Positions 1 through 11,799 of a stretch of 64,000 bases of DNA are shown piece by piece (the stretch's first letter is position 1; every line of letters begins with the position of its first letter). Under the pieces are notes generated by a model that saw only the letters and a list, made by a program, of their open reading frames with translations, searched no databases and was not told where the DNA came from. Made by a program: the position numbers and the translations under genes. This DNA comes from Symsagittifera roscoffensis (taxonomy: Eukaryota > Xenacoelomorpha > Acoela > Convolutidae), in assembly GCF_963678635.1 (NCBI RefSeq), contig NW_026970969.1:62001-126000 (forward strand), read 5' to 3'.

Positions 1-34
1 CTGATCTTCGTCAGTGAATATTGTATAAGCGCAT

Positions 35-360
35 ACAATTCTATGATCGGCAGATTTTTTCTCATTCACATTTGGTCCACGATTTTCATGAGAGGATAAA
101 AACAGAAACAGTTTTCTGTGAGTCAAGATGGTTATTGTCAAACACTCGTCATTTTTTGATAGTTCCAAATCCTTGCTGAACATGCGAAAAGGTTCCATGT
201 CAAACAATTTTTTTTGGAGGGCACGATAAACTTCCCTTAGTTCGTTATTGGTGGTGGCAAAGAATATTTTCCAGCCGTTACTTTCCTTTATGAGTGCCAG
301 CGTGCACGGACAAATTGCACAGCCACGGATAAAGATAAGAAGACTTCTCACTTTGTATTA
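35..360 (-). pseudogene. Unrecognised repeat-family gene fragment, downstream part (copy A)
   Basis: On the minus strand this part of copy A is nearly open. The same segment is open for 145 codons in copy C (38,369-38,806). I do not recognise the protein. It is basic, holds a segment reading 'LALIKESNGWKIFFATTN', and then a stretch rich in Asn, Glu and Lys. The older copy D carries a recognisable homologue split in two (about 30,790-30,900 and 29,960-30,150), separated by roughly 600 bases of other sequence. Keeping the same residues in diverged copies indicates that this frame was once coding, although every copy here is broken. It could be a structural protein of a retroelement or virus, or a host gene captured by the repeat. 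Confidence 0.5.
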
Positions 361-1439
361 TCAATTCCAGCATTCATAGGATCGAACAGGAGCAAATCGG
401 GGTCACACGATGCTTTGGATTTGAAAGAAAACTAGAAGTTAACTAGAACTAACCAGAAACTGATTCAGATAAAACCCAGGCAACACGAAAACGACGCTCT
501 AAGATTAAGTCATTCCACTTGAAGTTCCTATGAAATCGAAACTTGAACATTCGATTGTTTTCGCGACATCAGTGTTCTGTAGATCTTAGATTGTTAACAC
601 TCTTGAATTTGGATTTAGTGTTTCTTTGAAATTAAACGGCATGGATTAGATTCCGTGCCACCTATGCTGAATATTACTCACATATCTACAATTTTTTCTC
701 CCATCCTTTCTTCAGGAACATTGCTAGGCTTCATCTGTTTTTTATTGACATTTGCTCGTCTTTTTTGAGTATCATCAGCCTTCAGACATTCTTCATGAAA
801 TTGCTCGCTCTAAATCTCAGTTGCTAAATTTATCAGCTAAGCAATAAGATCATCCAGTGCTTACAATGATTCCCCTCCAAACCACACCTCCTGTAAGTAC
901 AAAAACTTGAGTCACTCCAGGTATCTGGATTGATACTTGGAGCTTTCATGAGCACGCTATGTGGTTTTTTATTCACACTTCTGATTGTCCAAGAGTTATG
1001 GTTCATTTACAGAGCTTTGGACGTGGGTGACCTTTTCTACTCGATCTCATGTGATGATGAATCATGGTGTCTGCTAATCATACTTCTCGAGATGCCTCAA
1101 GCTGTCCCGTCACTCTTCCAGTCTTTACTTGATTGGTCTCGATAGAAAAAAAAACATTCTATTTTCGAAGCGAACCCAGAGAAGCGTCAATCAAGCCCTT
1201 CTCTAGCAGTTCGATGTGCCTTTAAAGAGCATGTTCTATCTTGTAAGCCTATTCCAAATCACCTAGAGTTAAGATGTCGCCCGAAAGGATACGCCATGTC
1301 TTATCAGGTCGTCAATCATGATAAAAAGTACGTTTCAGAGGGTGAGCATAGTGGGATTGAAGTAAAAACCACAATCACATTGTCTCTCGGTCTCCGGCAT
1401 TTCTAAGGGACAAAAATTTAAGGCATCGCAGCTCCAGAT

Positions 1440-1870
1440 AAACTCAAGACTTCAATTTGCTGATGGGCTCTCTACTGTATTAGCACCCTAACAAGAGTAT
1501 CACCAATTACCATGTGAATATCACCAGCGGGTATGCGAGGAGCCTTTAGGATATCAATTCAGGACGAATGAATGGTGCTCAAATTCATGAGGTTATGTCG
1601 ATGACAGCTGCCAGTTCTGTACCTGTTGTAGCTGGAGATAACTGCTCTTCCTACCTGATGCCAATTCAAAGTTTGGGATGATCACCTCGGTATTGGGATT
1701 GCGGGTGTCGAAAAATCATAACATATCTTTAAGTTCTCGAAAGCGTGAAGTCCCAGCTCTTACTCTGTTGTCACTAGCTACAGAGAAGCACAACATGGTA
1801 ACGTTTGGAATTTGTAAGGCTCTTGTCAGTTTCTTTTCCAGAGTTCTCATGCGTGGTTTTGGCTCATGAA
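1440..1870 (-). pseudogene. Unrecognised repeat-family gene fragment, middle part (copy A)
   Basis: The minus strand carries a decayed match to the open frame at 42,366-42,725 of copy E. Both end in a run like 'LQLQQ' followed by a threonine/serine-rich stretch and an 'IGD...RVL/RVM' segment. In copy B the same part is open for 85 codons (37,256-37,513). Copy A has added stops. The plus-strand open frame at 1,678-1,869 is the shadow of this. Function is unknown. Confidence 0.45.
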
Positions 1871-2301
1871 GTTTTCATGTCTCTAGATCAGTGCTCATCT
1901 GTTCATGAGTAACCATGTCCAAGTAAAGGCTCCATGCCGCTCTGCGGGTTTCTTCCGACTCCATTTTTTCCGGTTGGTGAAGGCTCATTGGAATGATAGG
2001 CTCCATCTTCCGTCAATCCGAACTTTAATTAGATTTCTGATAGAGTCAACTCCGAATTTCCCCATGTAGTGTCTAATCTCGTTTGTTCTAGAGCCTCTCT
2101 AGTTCTATGATCAATGCAATTGTATCCGGGTAACCTACTTCGGTCTTTTGTGCCAGGATCATTGACAATGGTTTCATCGTTGACAGAACTCCAGCTAGTT
2201 CCGTCGTTTTGTTCGGATGTGGAAACTACCCCCCTACTCCATGGTGTTACTTAGACTGGGATTTTTTGCCGTGGTCTTACCTCTCAGCCGTGTATCCGTC
2301 C

Positions 2302-3245
2302 CTAGGATAGGCACCTGGTTTGCGTCTGCTTGGACACCCCATCGGTTTTATAAAATACCACGAAGATACACCTTGCACCTATTTTGATGATCAAGCCACT
2401 ATAGAACTCATGTTCCTCCGTCTGGCTCGTATCTTCTTCATCCGGCGGATATCGCAGACTCTTCATGCCTTGCTTGTACGTCATGCAATCGGCCAAGCGG
2501 TGATCCGCAATTTGCGCATGAACTACGTTTGTCCATATCATCTCTAGGCTTGTACCACGTCGACCTCTGTGGTTGAATGTCCCATTGCATGTTCCTATTC
2601 TCTGAGTACGAGTACTTCTTCGGTTTCATCAACATGTACTTCCTTGATTTTGGTCTCATCTCTTCCGGAGTCGGTGCATTATTTTCGATCATAGCTTGGT
2701 GGTCCTTCATTCCTGATCCGAATCGGTTCAACAAAATCTCGAAGATCTTGTCCACAGTATCTCGTTCCTCTTCATTCTTTGCAACTACCAACTTCAACTC
2801 TGTTCCCTCTAGGTTGCTCAGTATTGCCGTGCGGTCCTGCCTCTCGTCATTCAAGTTGTCTTGTTCCTAAAGTAGTCTCATGAATTCTATCATGTGTCGA
2901 TGCATCCATCTAAGTCGTCTTTAAATTATTTTGGTTTTTTGAAGGTTTTTTCCTGATTTTGCCACCTCCTCTTTCACTCGAGTCAGTGTTCGTTGTAGCG
3001 AACGCTTCCAGTGTCCTGTTCATCATTTCCCAGGTGTTAGCCCACGTCATGGAATCGCGTCCTTTATTGGTGCTAGTTGAATCATATGGACCATTTGTCG
3101 AACTTGAGGTTCCAATCTTCATAACTTTCTTGCCCCCCACTGGATCTTTGCTCGCTGCACTCCGGGGTAACGGTGTGGTCTCCCGCTTGTTCCGTTGTGG
3201 TTCTATGAATCGACTGTGCTGCCTTGCAATCACTTTCCTTAACAT
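2302..3245 (-). pseudogene. Unrecognised gag-like N-terminal region (frameshifted)
   Basis: Three minus-strand open frames follow one another here: 2,910-3,245 (111 codons), 2,438-2,854 (138 codons) and 2,302-2,541 (79 codons). Read right to left they look like one broken gene. The first is basic and rich in Ser, Thr and Lys. The second opens with an acidic, possibly helical stretch and ends with a Cys-x-x-Cys pair near 'SSCANCGSPLGRLHD'. The third continues as 'RYPPDEEDTSQTEEHEF'. A stop and a frame change separate the first two, and a frame change near 2,480 separates the others. The composition (basic start, helical middle, cysteine pair) would suit a retroelement gag, but I see no diagnostic zinc knuckle and make no firm assignment. 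The left part overlaps repeat copy A; the right part has no second copy in the window. Confidence 0.4.
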
Positions 3246-3279
3246 ATTGCGAAAAACATTTCGAAATTTTTAACAAACT

Positions 3280-5160
3280 GCCAAAAAAACTTCACGATTC
3301 TTCTCACCAAGTTTCTTTTTCAAAGATTGCAACTACTTGCAAAACAAAAATTCGTCAATTTTACAATATGCGAAAAATTATTAACTCTTTTCAGAAGGGG
3401 GACAAAAAGTAAGTCAATCCTTACAATGAGTTTGGGAAATACAAAACTTGCAAGAAATATTACAAAACAAATACTCACAAAGGAAAGCATTAATCCACAC
3501 GAGTAGCAGAGAAGTCCTGGGAGTTCTTTTTAGAACGCAAATATTATCGAATTTGAAACAGCTGGTGGTTGAAGTAGTGGGGTGTTTGAGGGATCATTGA
3601 TTTTGAGAAGCTCTCAATTTCTAAAATGAGATCGAATTCTCATAAAAAAAAATCTTTTTTTTTTGTCTCAATGAAAAAAGAAGTCTTCCAAAGGTTGAGC
3701 AACAAACATTGAGTCAAGAATCTCGTGGTAGTCCATCCCGACATGCTCTGATACGTGTCCCATCATCTGTCTCGTTCCAAGTTACTTTTCAGTGCCAAAG
3801 TTGAGGCATACATATAAGGCAAAATGACCCGAGCAGCTTTATCATTCATGATAAAATTTTACTGATGAATAAAAAAAATAATATGTAAGATTGTGCCTCC
3901 AAACAGACTTATGTCGTACAATTAGTTGAAAAGAAAGAAACTCAAACTAATATTAAGGTTTTTTGAAAAAAAGTTGTATCACAACCAAAAAAAATTCCAT
4001 TTTAGGATTTTTTCGGTAGTTTGTTCCAATTATTAAAACGTCTAATTATTTTTTTAAACGTTTGTGCTAGTCTTTTCACCAAGTCGCATGACTTTCCGCC
4101 TACAATCATTGAGAAATCTGCTGATTTTTGAAAATTAGCAAAGTGCTTTGATTTTGACATTTTGAGAAAAATTCAGTTTTGGTGAATTTTACATCAAATA
4201 TTTAGAGGTTCAATATCAAACGCATTCAAACAAGTTATCCAACACTGATTTTTCATTACGAATTGGAGAAAAACTAACTTTGTCTTGGAGTTCTGAAAAA
4301 TCTCATGGAAATACGTATCTGATAGGAAATAGAAAAAAATTGCTACCATTTCTTAAGCAATTTTGATTCTTTTCAATTTTTCTAGAAAAAAACTGGTAGA
4401 TTTACAAAAACCGCCGCAGATTTAGGTTATTTTCTTGCTATAATTAATTAAAAAACCAACTGTTTGACTGAGTAATTTTCTCTTAGTTGAAGAACTCCAA
4501 TTTAAACACTATACATTTCCAAAAAAACTTTGAAAAAGAACGATTGAACGTCTATCCCATCAATAAGAAAATTTATTGGATTTTTTTGTTATACAGCAAC
4601 TCAAGGAATTCAAATTTTTATTCAAGAAACCATTCCAAGTTTTGACTTGTACGTTTCAATAAAATATATTTATGTCTGATTGGTTGAATTCGAACGTGCT
4701 TGGTTAGTTTTCAATAAGCAACTATAAATAGATTTCACTTCATTCTAATTTTCTCTTACGTCAAAAGCAATTGTTCTAAAAAGCGTAATACAAACTGAAA
4801 AACGAAATTGTTTTAACTCAAAATTTCAAAATATATAAAAATTTCTAAATATATAACAAACAACTTTGGGATTTTTCAAATCGTCCAATTTAGAGCGTAA
4901 CAAAAACTGTTTTTTTTTGTTTTTTCTGTATCTTCAAACTTTTACATGGCTTCACTGAGTAGAGAAGAAAAAAAAACAAATGCGAGGCTTGCGGAATTAA
5001 GTTTGTTCGTCAAACCGCAGCCCGACACCAGAAAAAATGTTCCAAGGATTTTTTTCTTGTGCAATTTCTTAACTTTACTTCAAAATCAGCAAAGTATCAT
5101 TTTTCACGTAGCCAGGAAGCGTGGTTTCTTAGGTAACAAACCATTAAAACAATAAACGGT
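3280..5160. other. AT-rich gene-free stretch
   Basis: This is A- and T-run-rich DNA with no open frame I would defend and no clear repeat of other parts of the window. The 69-codon open frame at 4,946-5,155 is lysine-rich low complexity and is not convincing. Confidence 0.6.
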
Positions 5161-5265
5161 TTGATCGTCTTGCAAAAAAGAGACTCTTAGTTACGATTTT
5201 TCACCAAATCATCGGGGAAAAGAACATGGGGCAAAACAAAGGAAGCCAACCGAGTCTGTAGCGGC

Positions 5266-5487
5266 TTGAACAATAGTGAGAAGGAGGAAAAGTGGAGAAA
5301 CGAGCAAAAACTGGAGGAAGAGTTGCGAGCTTGTCAAAATATTTTAAACCAAATTATTGAATTTTCAAAAGTCGAAGTTAGAGACCAAAATCACAGTAGC
5401 TGGAAGAAAAAATTGAAGAGGTCTTCAACAAGCTCGATGTTGCCACAAAAAATAAAATTGCCATCGGACGTGTCCTCCGAAACGTAA
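5266..5487 (+). CDS. Short charged open frame, possible coding remnant
   Basis: This is a 73-codon open frame, mostly Glu, Lys, Arg and Gln in its first half, of the kind that forms a coiled coil, then a basic Ser-rich tail. It lies about 200 bases upstream of the type II PolB N-terminal fragment on the same strand, so it may be an upstream part of that gene. I do not recognise it and no second copy is visible. Confidence 0.25.
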   Translation: MNNSEKEEKWRNEQKLEEELRACQNILNQIIEFSKVEVRDQNHSSWKKKLKRSSTSSMLPQKIKLPSDVSSET

Positions 5488-5659
5488 AAAAATAGTGAAT
5501 TTGTTTACTACAAGAAGCTTTGTCTAATAAATTGCACTTGCCGTGCACAAAACTGATTTGATATGATTCAAGGGAAAGCAGAAAAAAGTGATATAATGGG
5601 GCAAAGTACTCAAGAAAGAAAACCACAAGGTCAAGAATAATCAAAATGTCATTTCTGCT

Positions 5660-7060
5660 GCGCTATTCAATTTTATCCCGATGTGATGGCCAGGCTCTGT
5701 TTTACCCAAAACTTTACTAAAATTGAGCTTGTGAACTGCATTTCATCGAACAAGGGCAGACTACCGTACAGTGCTCATCTTCGTCTTTTTTGTGCTCTAA
5801 CGTTTTACTCGCACCGCCATAGTAACATCGAAACTGTTTCCAGAATTCATATCAAAGTGAGGTTATGATAAAAAAAAATATCGCGGTGTTGAAAAATACA
5901 ATTTACCTCTAAACGAGGGAATTTTGACCGCAACGTAACCATTAATGTTTTTGAATCAAGCAGGTTATCATTTCGTTGATTTAGCTAGACAAAGTCGTGA
6001 AATCTTTTAAAATATTCGAGTTTCTAATATTCACCAATTATATCATCCATACAAATGATATTGATAGTTTCTTCAAGTTTTTTTTCGTTACCCGAGCTGC
6101 GACTGTTCCATCATTCGATCTGACAGTTTCAAAGTACAACTTCTAAGTTGTTAGGCTCAAATGCGACATGTTCATCCTAAGACCTTTGACAGACTCCACG
6201 TGCCTTACACTGAGGAGCAAAAATTATTCCATCAAATATCAATTCTTGAGTTCAATTAAAATATTTTCTCAGAGAGAAAATGACAGCCATCATAAACACT
6301 AATAGCATTGGTAAAATAATTTCCGACCCAATATCTTTCAATTTTCCAGTCTATTTTTCTGTGTGAACTCCTGATAATTGAATCTTTACCTGTTATTTTC
6401 TTACTAAAAATGCGTTTAATAATTTTTTTTAATTGAAAATTTTAAAATGGGTTTCAGAACTCTTGATTATTATTCTTGCAACCTGGAAATTCTAGCTATA
6501 AAACACATGCTACAAATAAAAATAAAAATTTGAGAAATTGAAACCACTGTCAACGATCGTGGTAAGTTCATCTTTGATGAAATATTTGGCAGAAATTATT
6601 AAAATAGACTAGAATCAACGAGTATAGTGATGCATGTGCTGAAAATGGCGAGGTCACTTCCAAGTTTTCTCGTTTCCTGGGAGTTCAGAAAACTCAGCTG
6701 GTTGATTTGAAACATCATGTAGAACATTATGTAAAAAAATCGCTGTGTTTCGTATTAAATCGTGCGAGATACGATTCAAACCTTATCAAACCTAATTTGA
6801 TCACATGCCTTTCTTGTGATAAAGAAGTCGGATTAACAGTCGTTAATTTGCAAATGGTTTAAAACTCAGGAAAAGTACACTTTCTCGTTATACTGACGTT
6901 TCTGGGAGTTGTGACAATTTGGAATATTTTTTGAAAACCTATGAGACATTTGAAACAAAATAATTTTCCGCATCGATTAATTTGACCGTACATACAAGCT
7001 TTACTCTGCGGATTTGCCACAATATGAAGCAATTTTCAGTGAGCTGGGATAGTAACCTCA
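5660..7060 (+). pseudogene. Type II family B DNA polymerase, N-terminal and exonuclease fragments
   Basis: Several conserved blocks of the long PolB found in Maverick/adintovirus-like elements occur in order but in different frames. At 5,683-5,868 is a block containing 'LPYSAHLRLFCAL' followed by 'HSNIE', typical of the far N-terminus. At about 6,050-6,240 is a zinc-finger-like block with 'FRYPSCD', a later Cys and 'YTEEQKLF'. From 6,608 to 6,862 an 84-codon open stretch contains 'NRARYDSNLIKPNLI', the exonuclease segment with its Asp. At 6,863-7,060 come 'FLKTYETFETK' and 'YKLYSADLPQYEAIFSEL' in other frames. Frame changes and stops rule out function. The same family lies on the minus strand at 47.4-59.5 kb. 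I am confident of the family, less so of the exon limits. Confidence 0.75.
5838..6440 (+). repeat. Direct repeat, first copy (PolB N-terminal domain)
   Basis: About 600 bases starting at 'tttccagaattcatatcaaa' are repeated, diverged, at 7,079-7,692, about 1.24 kb downstream. Both copies contain 'acctctaaacgagggaatt', the zinc-finger-like block, and end near 'aaatgcgtttaataatt'. Divergence is substantial (many substitutions and small gaps), so this duplication is old. Confidence 0.85.
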
Positions 7061-7078
7061 ATACTCATAAACTCAAAC

Positions 7079-7692
7079 TGTTTCCAGAATTCATATCAAA
7101 AGGTGTTTGTTATAAGAAAATATTTAGCGGTGCAGAAAACTAAGATTTACCTCTAAACGAGGGAATTTTGAACGCAACGTAGTGATTATTGTTTTTGAAT
7201 CAAGCAGGACATTATTTCGTTAATTTAGCTTGGCAAAATTCTGAAATTCTTTTAAAACAATTCAGCATTTATAACATCCATACAAAAGATATTGATAGTT
7301 GCTTTATTTTTTTTTTCGTTATCCGAGCTAAGACTGTTTCGTCAATCGATCGGACAGTTTCAAAGTACAACACCTCAGTTGTAAGGATCAAGTGCGACAC
7401 TTTTATCCTAAGACCTTGTACACACTACAGTAAAAATTTAAGAAAAAAGTCAGACTCCCTATCGTTTACACTGAGGAGCAAAAATTATTCAATCAAAAAC
7501 TATTCAAAAAAATTATTATCCCAGAGAAGAAATTAAAGCCACCTAAATCCACTAATTGGATTGGTAAAAAAATTATCATCTCAATATCAATTAGTTTTCC
7601 AGTCTGTTTTCCTGTGTGAGCTATTGATAACTGTTTCTTTACTAGATATTTTTTAAAAAAATAATAAATGCGTTTAATAATTGTTTTTAAAT
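7079..7692 (+). pseudogene. Type II PolB N-terminal domain, second copy
   Basis: This is the second copy of the 600-base direct repeat. It opens with 'LNTHKLKLFPEFISKG', the same spot as the first copy, then an open frame at 7,189-7,536 that covers part of the domain in a shifted frame. The zinc-finger-like block reads 'FRYPS', a stop, 'DCFVNRSDSF' and later a Cys, with 'YTEEQKLF' after it. One cysteine codon of the first pair has become a stop. The segment follows the exonuclease fragment, so the order is N-terminal domain, exonuclease, N-terminal domain. That fits either two tandem partial genes or an internal duplication. Confidence 0.7.
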
Positions 7693-7699
7693 GAATCCT

Positions 7700-9400
7700 T
7701 TGACTCTTTTGTAAAAAAACTTGGACGTCATTGCACAGAAATGGAGAGTTTTTTGAGGATACACCCAGGAATGTTTCAAAAAAAAGCTGATTCCGTTGTT
7801 GATACTCGAGTATGAGACAGCGTTCCTCACTCTGGACTTGCTAATGAGACCAGGAAGGTTCTTGGTAACATCTCGTACGGTTTTCCAATCAAGGAAACAC
7901 CCAAAAATACAAAAAACAACAATCTCGGTAATATAGTTGAGATTGATAGTAGAGATTGATAGGATTCTTTTAACTAGCCTTAGCCGAAAAGAACTTGGAC
8001 GATTGTATAAACAGAAAGCTCAACGGTTTCAAGTTTGTAGAAATCACTGCAGAGATGTATTCATAGCTAAAGCAGAGAAATATTTATTTCCAAGTACAAG
8101 TTGCGCCAGTCAAAAAAGCGTGATATGCGAGAACCCGGACTATCAGACGAAGAATTTCGTCGTACTGAAAGGTTGTGCATGTGTAGCAGAAGTTTTGCAG
8201 CTATTTTAATAAGACTGACTGTTCCAGTTTTTCTAACAAAGGGCTCAAAAATAGCTCTGGAAGATACTGGGGGTGAACTAAAGTTTAATAACAGACTAGT
8301 TTTTGACCAAGCGATAAATTTAGTGTAGTCAAGTCTTTTATTCGAAAGCAGCAACAAACTAGTCGGAACATAAAAACTTCTATCATCAGTGTTTCAGTAC
8401 TCAGTTTACTTTTTTCGATAAATACAACTTAGTTCTAAAGCATTGAAGTTATAAATTTTTTGAGTTAATTGTAGATTAACTTTTGTATGGTGCAATGATT
8501 TTTTTGTCAATCAATATTTCAACTATAATTCAACAACTATATTCAACAACAACAAGTCACCCAATTTTTTCTTCAAAAATTCAGTTAGGGTTCAGCACAG
8601 TTTTAGATAGCTTCAAAATAAATTCTTTTAGTTTTCAATTTCAAGCTTATGTGCATACTTGGTTTCTTATACTTGGCTGTTTCTATTTAAACGGACAGTT
8701 TGGGCACCGAAGATTTTTTTGAAATTTACCATCTGAAACTTACCAATTTGCGTAACACATCCTAAAACATGGCGAGCTCTATATTCTACCCTAAGAAAAA
8801 GCAAATATATTCCATAACTGAGCACTTAGCCTGCAGAACAATTGTTTTTTTCCCTGTCATAAAACAACACCCCTCTCCTCACAAATATAGCACTCTTATT
8901 TGGAAAAATTATAATCGTTTTTAGAATCGTCTGAGACTGTCTCGAAAGTACAAAATGTAAAGGCTCTTCTACTTTTTATGACTCCTATACTGCCGAAGCA
9001 AACCAGAGGACAGAAGAAGCCATCTCATTTTGAAAATCGAGTGTTTCGTGATATATACTTTTTTGTCAAACGTAGGCATTTCGATAAAAAAAAAGATAAT
9101 TGTTCTACACAATTTTTTTTCACCAATCATGCTAGCCTCAAAAGTTATGACAAAAAATTTATGAATGCCCGAATCTGGAAGAACAGCTTAAATTGCCCAA
9201 CACGCATTAGTTGATTGATTCAGCAGCTATATTTATAACCAAGAAACTTGTGGAAAATAGTGTTTCATGACCTCAATTATGCCTTTAATCACTTTTTTTT
9301 TAACACACCTTAAGGTATTCTTTGCAAGTTTAGCTTTTTGTGGGTCGAATTATCAAAACCGATTAAAGTCAGTAATCTATAGTCTTTCGGGCCTGATCAC
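7700..9400. other. Unrecognised stretch with short open frames
   Basis: Several overlapping open frames of 75-96 codons occur on both strands at 7,937-8,357 and one of 78 codons at 8,978-9,214 (+). None matches a family I know, and the two strands are about equally open at 8.1-8.35 kb, which weakens any coding claim. The rest is AT-rich. Confidence 0.4.
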
Positions 9401-11300
9401 CAATTTTCAGAAGATGGTGGGTTGCACTCTACTATATCTTGGTTGTAACAAAAAGGGTCGTATTAGACCGCAATATACATGTCGAGAAGGTCATCAAACG
9501 CTTAGATGAAGAAGGAAGGGCTTTGAACTTGAGTAAAGAGTTTCTACCGGATCTACAGGCGTATACAGTCTCACTTGGCATCAATGAAAACTTACATAAA
9601 AAACATGTTCTCGTGATTTTCTTATACATTTCGTAATATTGAAAAACTTAGCACATTTTCTGGAAAAATGTCAACGGCCACCTTTGACGAGAAAGGCCAA
9701 CAGTAGTGGTGGTCCACGTTCGAATCCACGGATCTTAGAAGCTCATCACTCGAGACCGAAGCAAGATTGATGGCCTCACAAGCTTTTTGACCTGGATTCG
9801 TTCACTGAACTCACCAGTGAAGATAAGTTTTTAGGCCCGATGCGAGCCTCGAATTTTAGAAAGGATTTGCTGCCGTTTTACAAATTTGTACACTACGCAA
9901 ATCTGGCTGAGTTAATAACGTTTCATTGCTTACAACAAACTCTCGGTATCGGAAAAACTTCGAAGCGAAATTTTTGACTGAAATCATCGGTCCAAAAAAG
10001 AACAAGCAGCCATGATGAACACTTTGGAACATAGTTGATGACTCTTCCTGAGCCGCCAAACAGTGATTACATGCCGGAAGTTCCCCGTTCCACCCTGTTT
10101 ACTATGAATTCTACAAATCAAAAACTTATAGCTCAACCAAACCGCTATCAGATTTTTGGGCGTCTATTCAAGAGTTGCAGCTTGATTTGACCCGACCGCT
10201 TTTCTGTGAAAAAGGGCAATTGAATGTCCGAATTTTCATGGATAGTTTCCGAAAATAGGTGTGTATAAAAAACACAAAACCACTTGTACAAAAAACTTCG
10301 AAAGATTGTTATTCGAAAGATTTTTCGAAAGATTGTTATATACCTAATAATCGAAATAACGGCTTTCGGAAAAAAGTATCCATGAACCAGGGAACAGGGT
10401 TCAAGAAAGCTCTAGTGGAAAAAGCACTAGTGAAAACTCTGGTGAAAGAGTTCAAAAAAGTTCTGCTGAAAACTCTAGCCAAAAAAATGCCGGAAGTTCT
10501 AAATCGCTTAGCCAACCATAAAAGCACTCGAAGAACTTGCTAAAACAGCAATCTTTGTGTTGTCAGCTAGGTTGAGGAAGGTTTTTCTTCTAAGCCAAAA
10601 AATAATATGTAAATTAAAACGAATGTACAATATTTACAAAAAATCAAAGATCGTAGTTCTGGCTTCCAACTGTTCAAACTGTTTAAGCTCAAGATCGTAC
10701 ATATAACCGAAGAAAGTCTAAACTTCTGACATTGGCAGGTAAATCAAAAAAAAAACATCTAAATCTTGGACCCAACTTCAATTTCCGTTTGTTTTCACCA
10801 TTGGCAGTGACACTAATTGAGAAAACTTTAAAACGAACAGTACCTTGGCTGTTCAGCCAGCAGTTAACTTCATTCAACCCCAGAAGGACAAATATACCGG
10901 TCAGAGTCCTAGCAGTGGATCTCACTGCCAATTGTTCCAGGGAGTAGTCGATTCTGAACTTGACAGCTCCCGGAACAGCAGATGCCGCCGAGCCATTACA
11001 GTCAGATCTACAGTCTGTTCAGGAATTCGAGTAACCGATCTCTATTCTGCCTGCTCCAACAGAAGCGATCAGAGCACGGGCGATGCAACCGATACTCAGC
11101 GAGGCCCATTGCTCTCAAGTGGTCCCATATGGAGCCACAGAACTTCGTACATATGTGAAATGGGCGCCCTTTTTTCGGGGAGCCAACCTAATGAAGTACT
11201 AGAGAAACCTGCTAAAACAACCGCTTCGTGTTGTCAGCTGGAATTGAATATCCACAAAAAGGACGAGACCAGCTCCGGGAGCTGGCGTAAAAAATTATAG
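9400..11300 (+). other. Less AT-rich patch with overlapping open frames, possible old gene
   Basis: Base composition is visibly less AT-rich here and all three plus frames hold stop-free runs: 9,439-9,636 (65 codons), about 9,780-9,975 (about 65 codons), 10,259-10,543 (94 codons, lysine-rich) and 10,845-11,300 (151 codons). A 40-base element around 'gctaaaaca' and 'gtgttgtcagct' occurs at about 10,530-10,570 and again at about 11,206-11,245. I recognise no domain. The segment 'RLDEEGRALNLSKEFL' at 9,490-9,540 faintly resembles a reverse transcriptase thumb, too weakly to call. Confidence 0.3.
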
Positions 11301-11529
11301 ATACCTCAAATTCCTTGAAATGAGAAATCACCAACAAGATTTTTGATTACCCGTTGCGTCAGCCGTCAAAGTTGTCGAGGCTTGCATACAAGCAGTCTGA
11401 TTTTCAGTCAAATGTCTTTGATGTGAATTCAATTGCGAACATCTATGACTTTTGCTTGCTTTATGTTATTATCTCTTCCCTGCTTAATCTATCCAATCAT
11501 TTTCAGTGTTTGCTTGAAATTTGCTCTAT

Positions 11530-11790
11530 CTTTTACTGTTTGACTATTCTAAATTTACCCTTCAGCGTTTCATCCACAAAGTTCAGGTAATCTCAGAAAT
11601 TTATTCAAGGAGGTAAAATAAACTCGTCGAACTTATGCTATCATTTATTATTTGAGCATTCTAATTTTACCTTTTACCGTTTCCTCCACAAAAATCAAGT
11701 GACCTCACAACTTTCTTCAAGGAGGTAAGTTAAACTATTCAACTTGGTAATCTCACAACTTTATTCAAGGAGGCAGTTTTAAACGCAGCT
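11530..11790. repeat. Imperfect tandem repeat (three partial units)
   Basis: The words 'ttcaaggagg' and 'ctcacaactt' recur at 11,605, 11,716 and 11,764, with 'tccacaaa' upstream of the first two. The first two units are about 112 bases apart; the third is only the end of a unit, 48 bases on. No coding role is seen. Confidence 0.7.
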
Positions 11791-11799
11791 GGTCTGATT

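Larger units (their letters stand above)
35..2365. repeat. Dispersed repeat copy A (about 2.3 kb, also at 35.7-37.6 and 38.5-40.8 kb)
   Basis: This stretch is repeated with only scattered differences from position 35,696 (copy B) and from 38,491 (copy C). All three start with the same text around 'caattctatgatcggcag'. Copy B stops at about 37,620; copy C runs on to about 40,806, where A and C part. By eye the copies differ at only a few bases per hundred, so the duplications are much younger than the decay of the genes inside. Older copies lie at 28.9-31.2 kb (D) and 41.4-43.4 kb (E). The first 35 bases of A resemble D just before 29,995 but not B or C, so A and D probably keep the original left-hand context. 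Confidence 0.9.

Noticed and set aside
930..1145. Plus-strand 71-codon frame with a hydrophobic, membrane-like start.
   Set aside because: It is the complement of the minus-strand repeat-family gene and is not kept in copies B and C.
9439..9636. Possible reverse transcriptase thumb ('VIKRLDEEGRALNLSK') and, at 9,830-9,960, an RNase H-like 'PDASLEF' segment.
   Set aside because: The similarity is a few residues long, in different frames, with no YxDD or other core motif. It is not enough to call a retroelement.
10259..10543. Lysine-rich 94-codon frame considered as a DNA-binding capsid core protein.
   Set aside because: It is built from short repeated words ('gaaagattgtta', 'gaaaactct') and has no RGxG motif or hydrophobic helix. 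Low complexity explains it.
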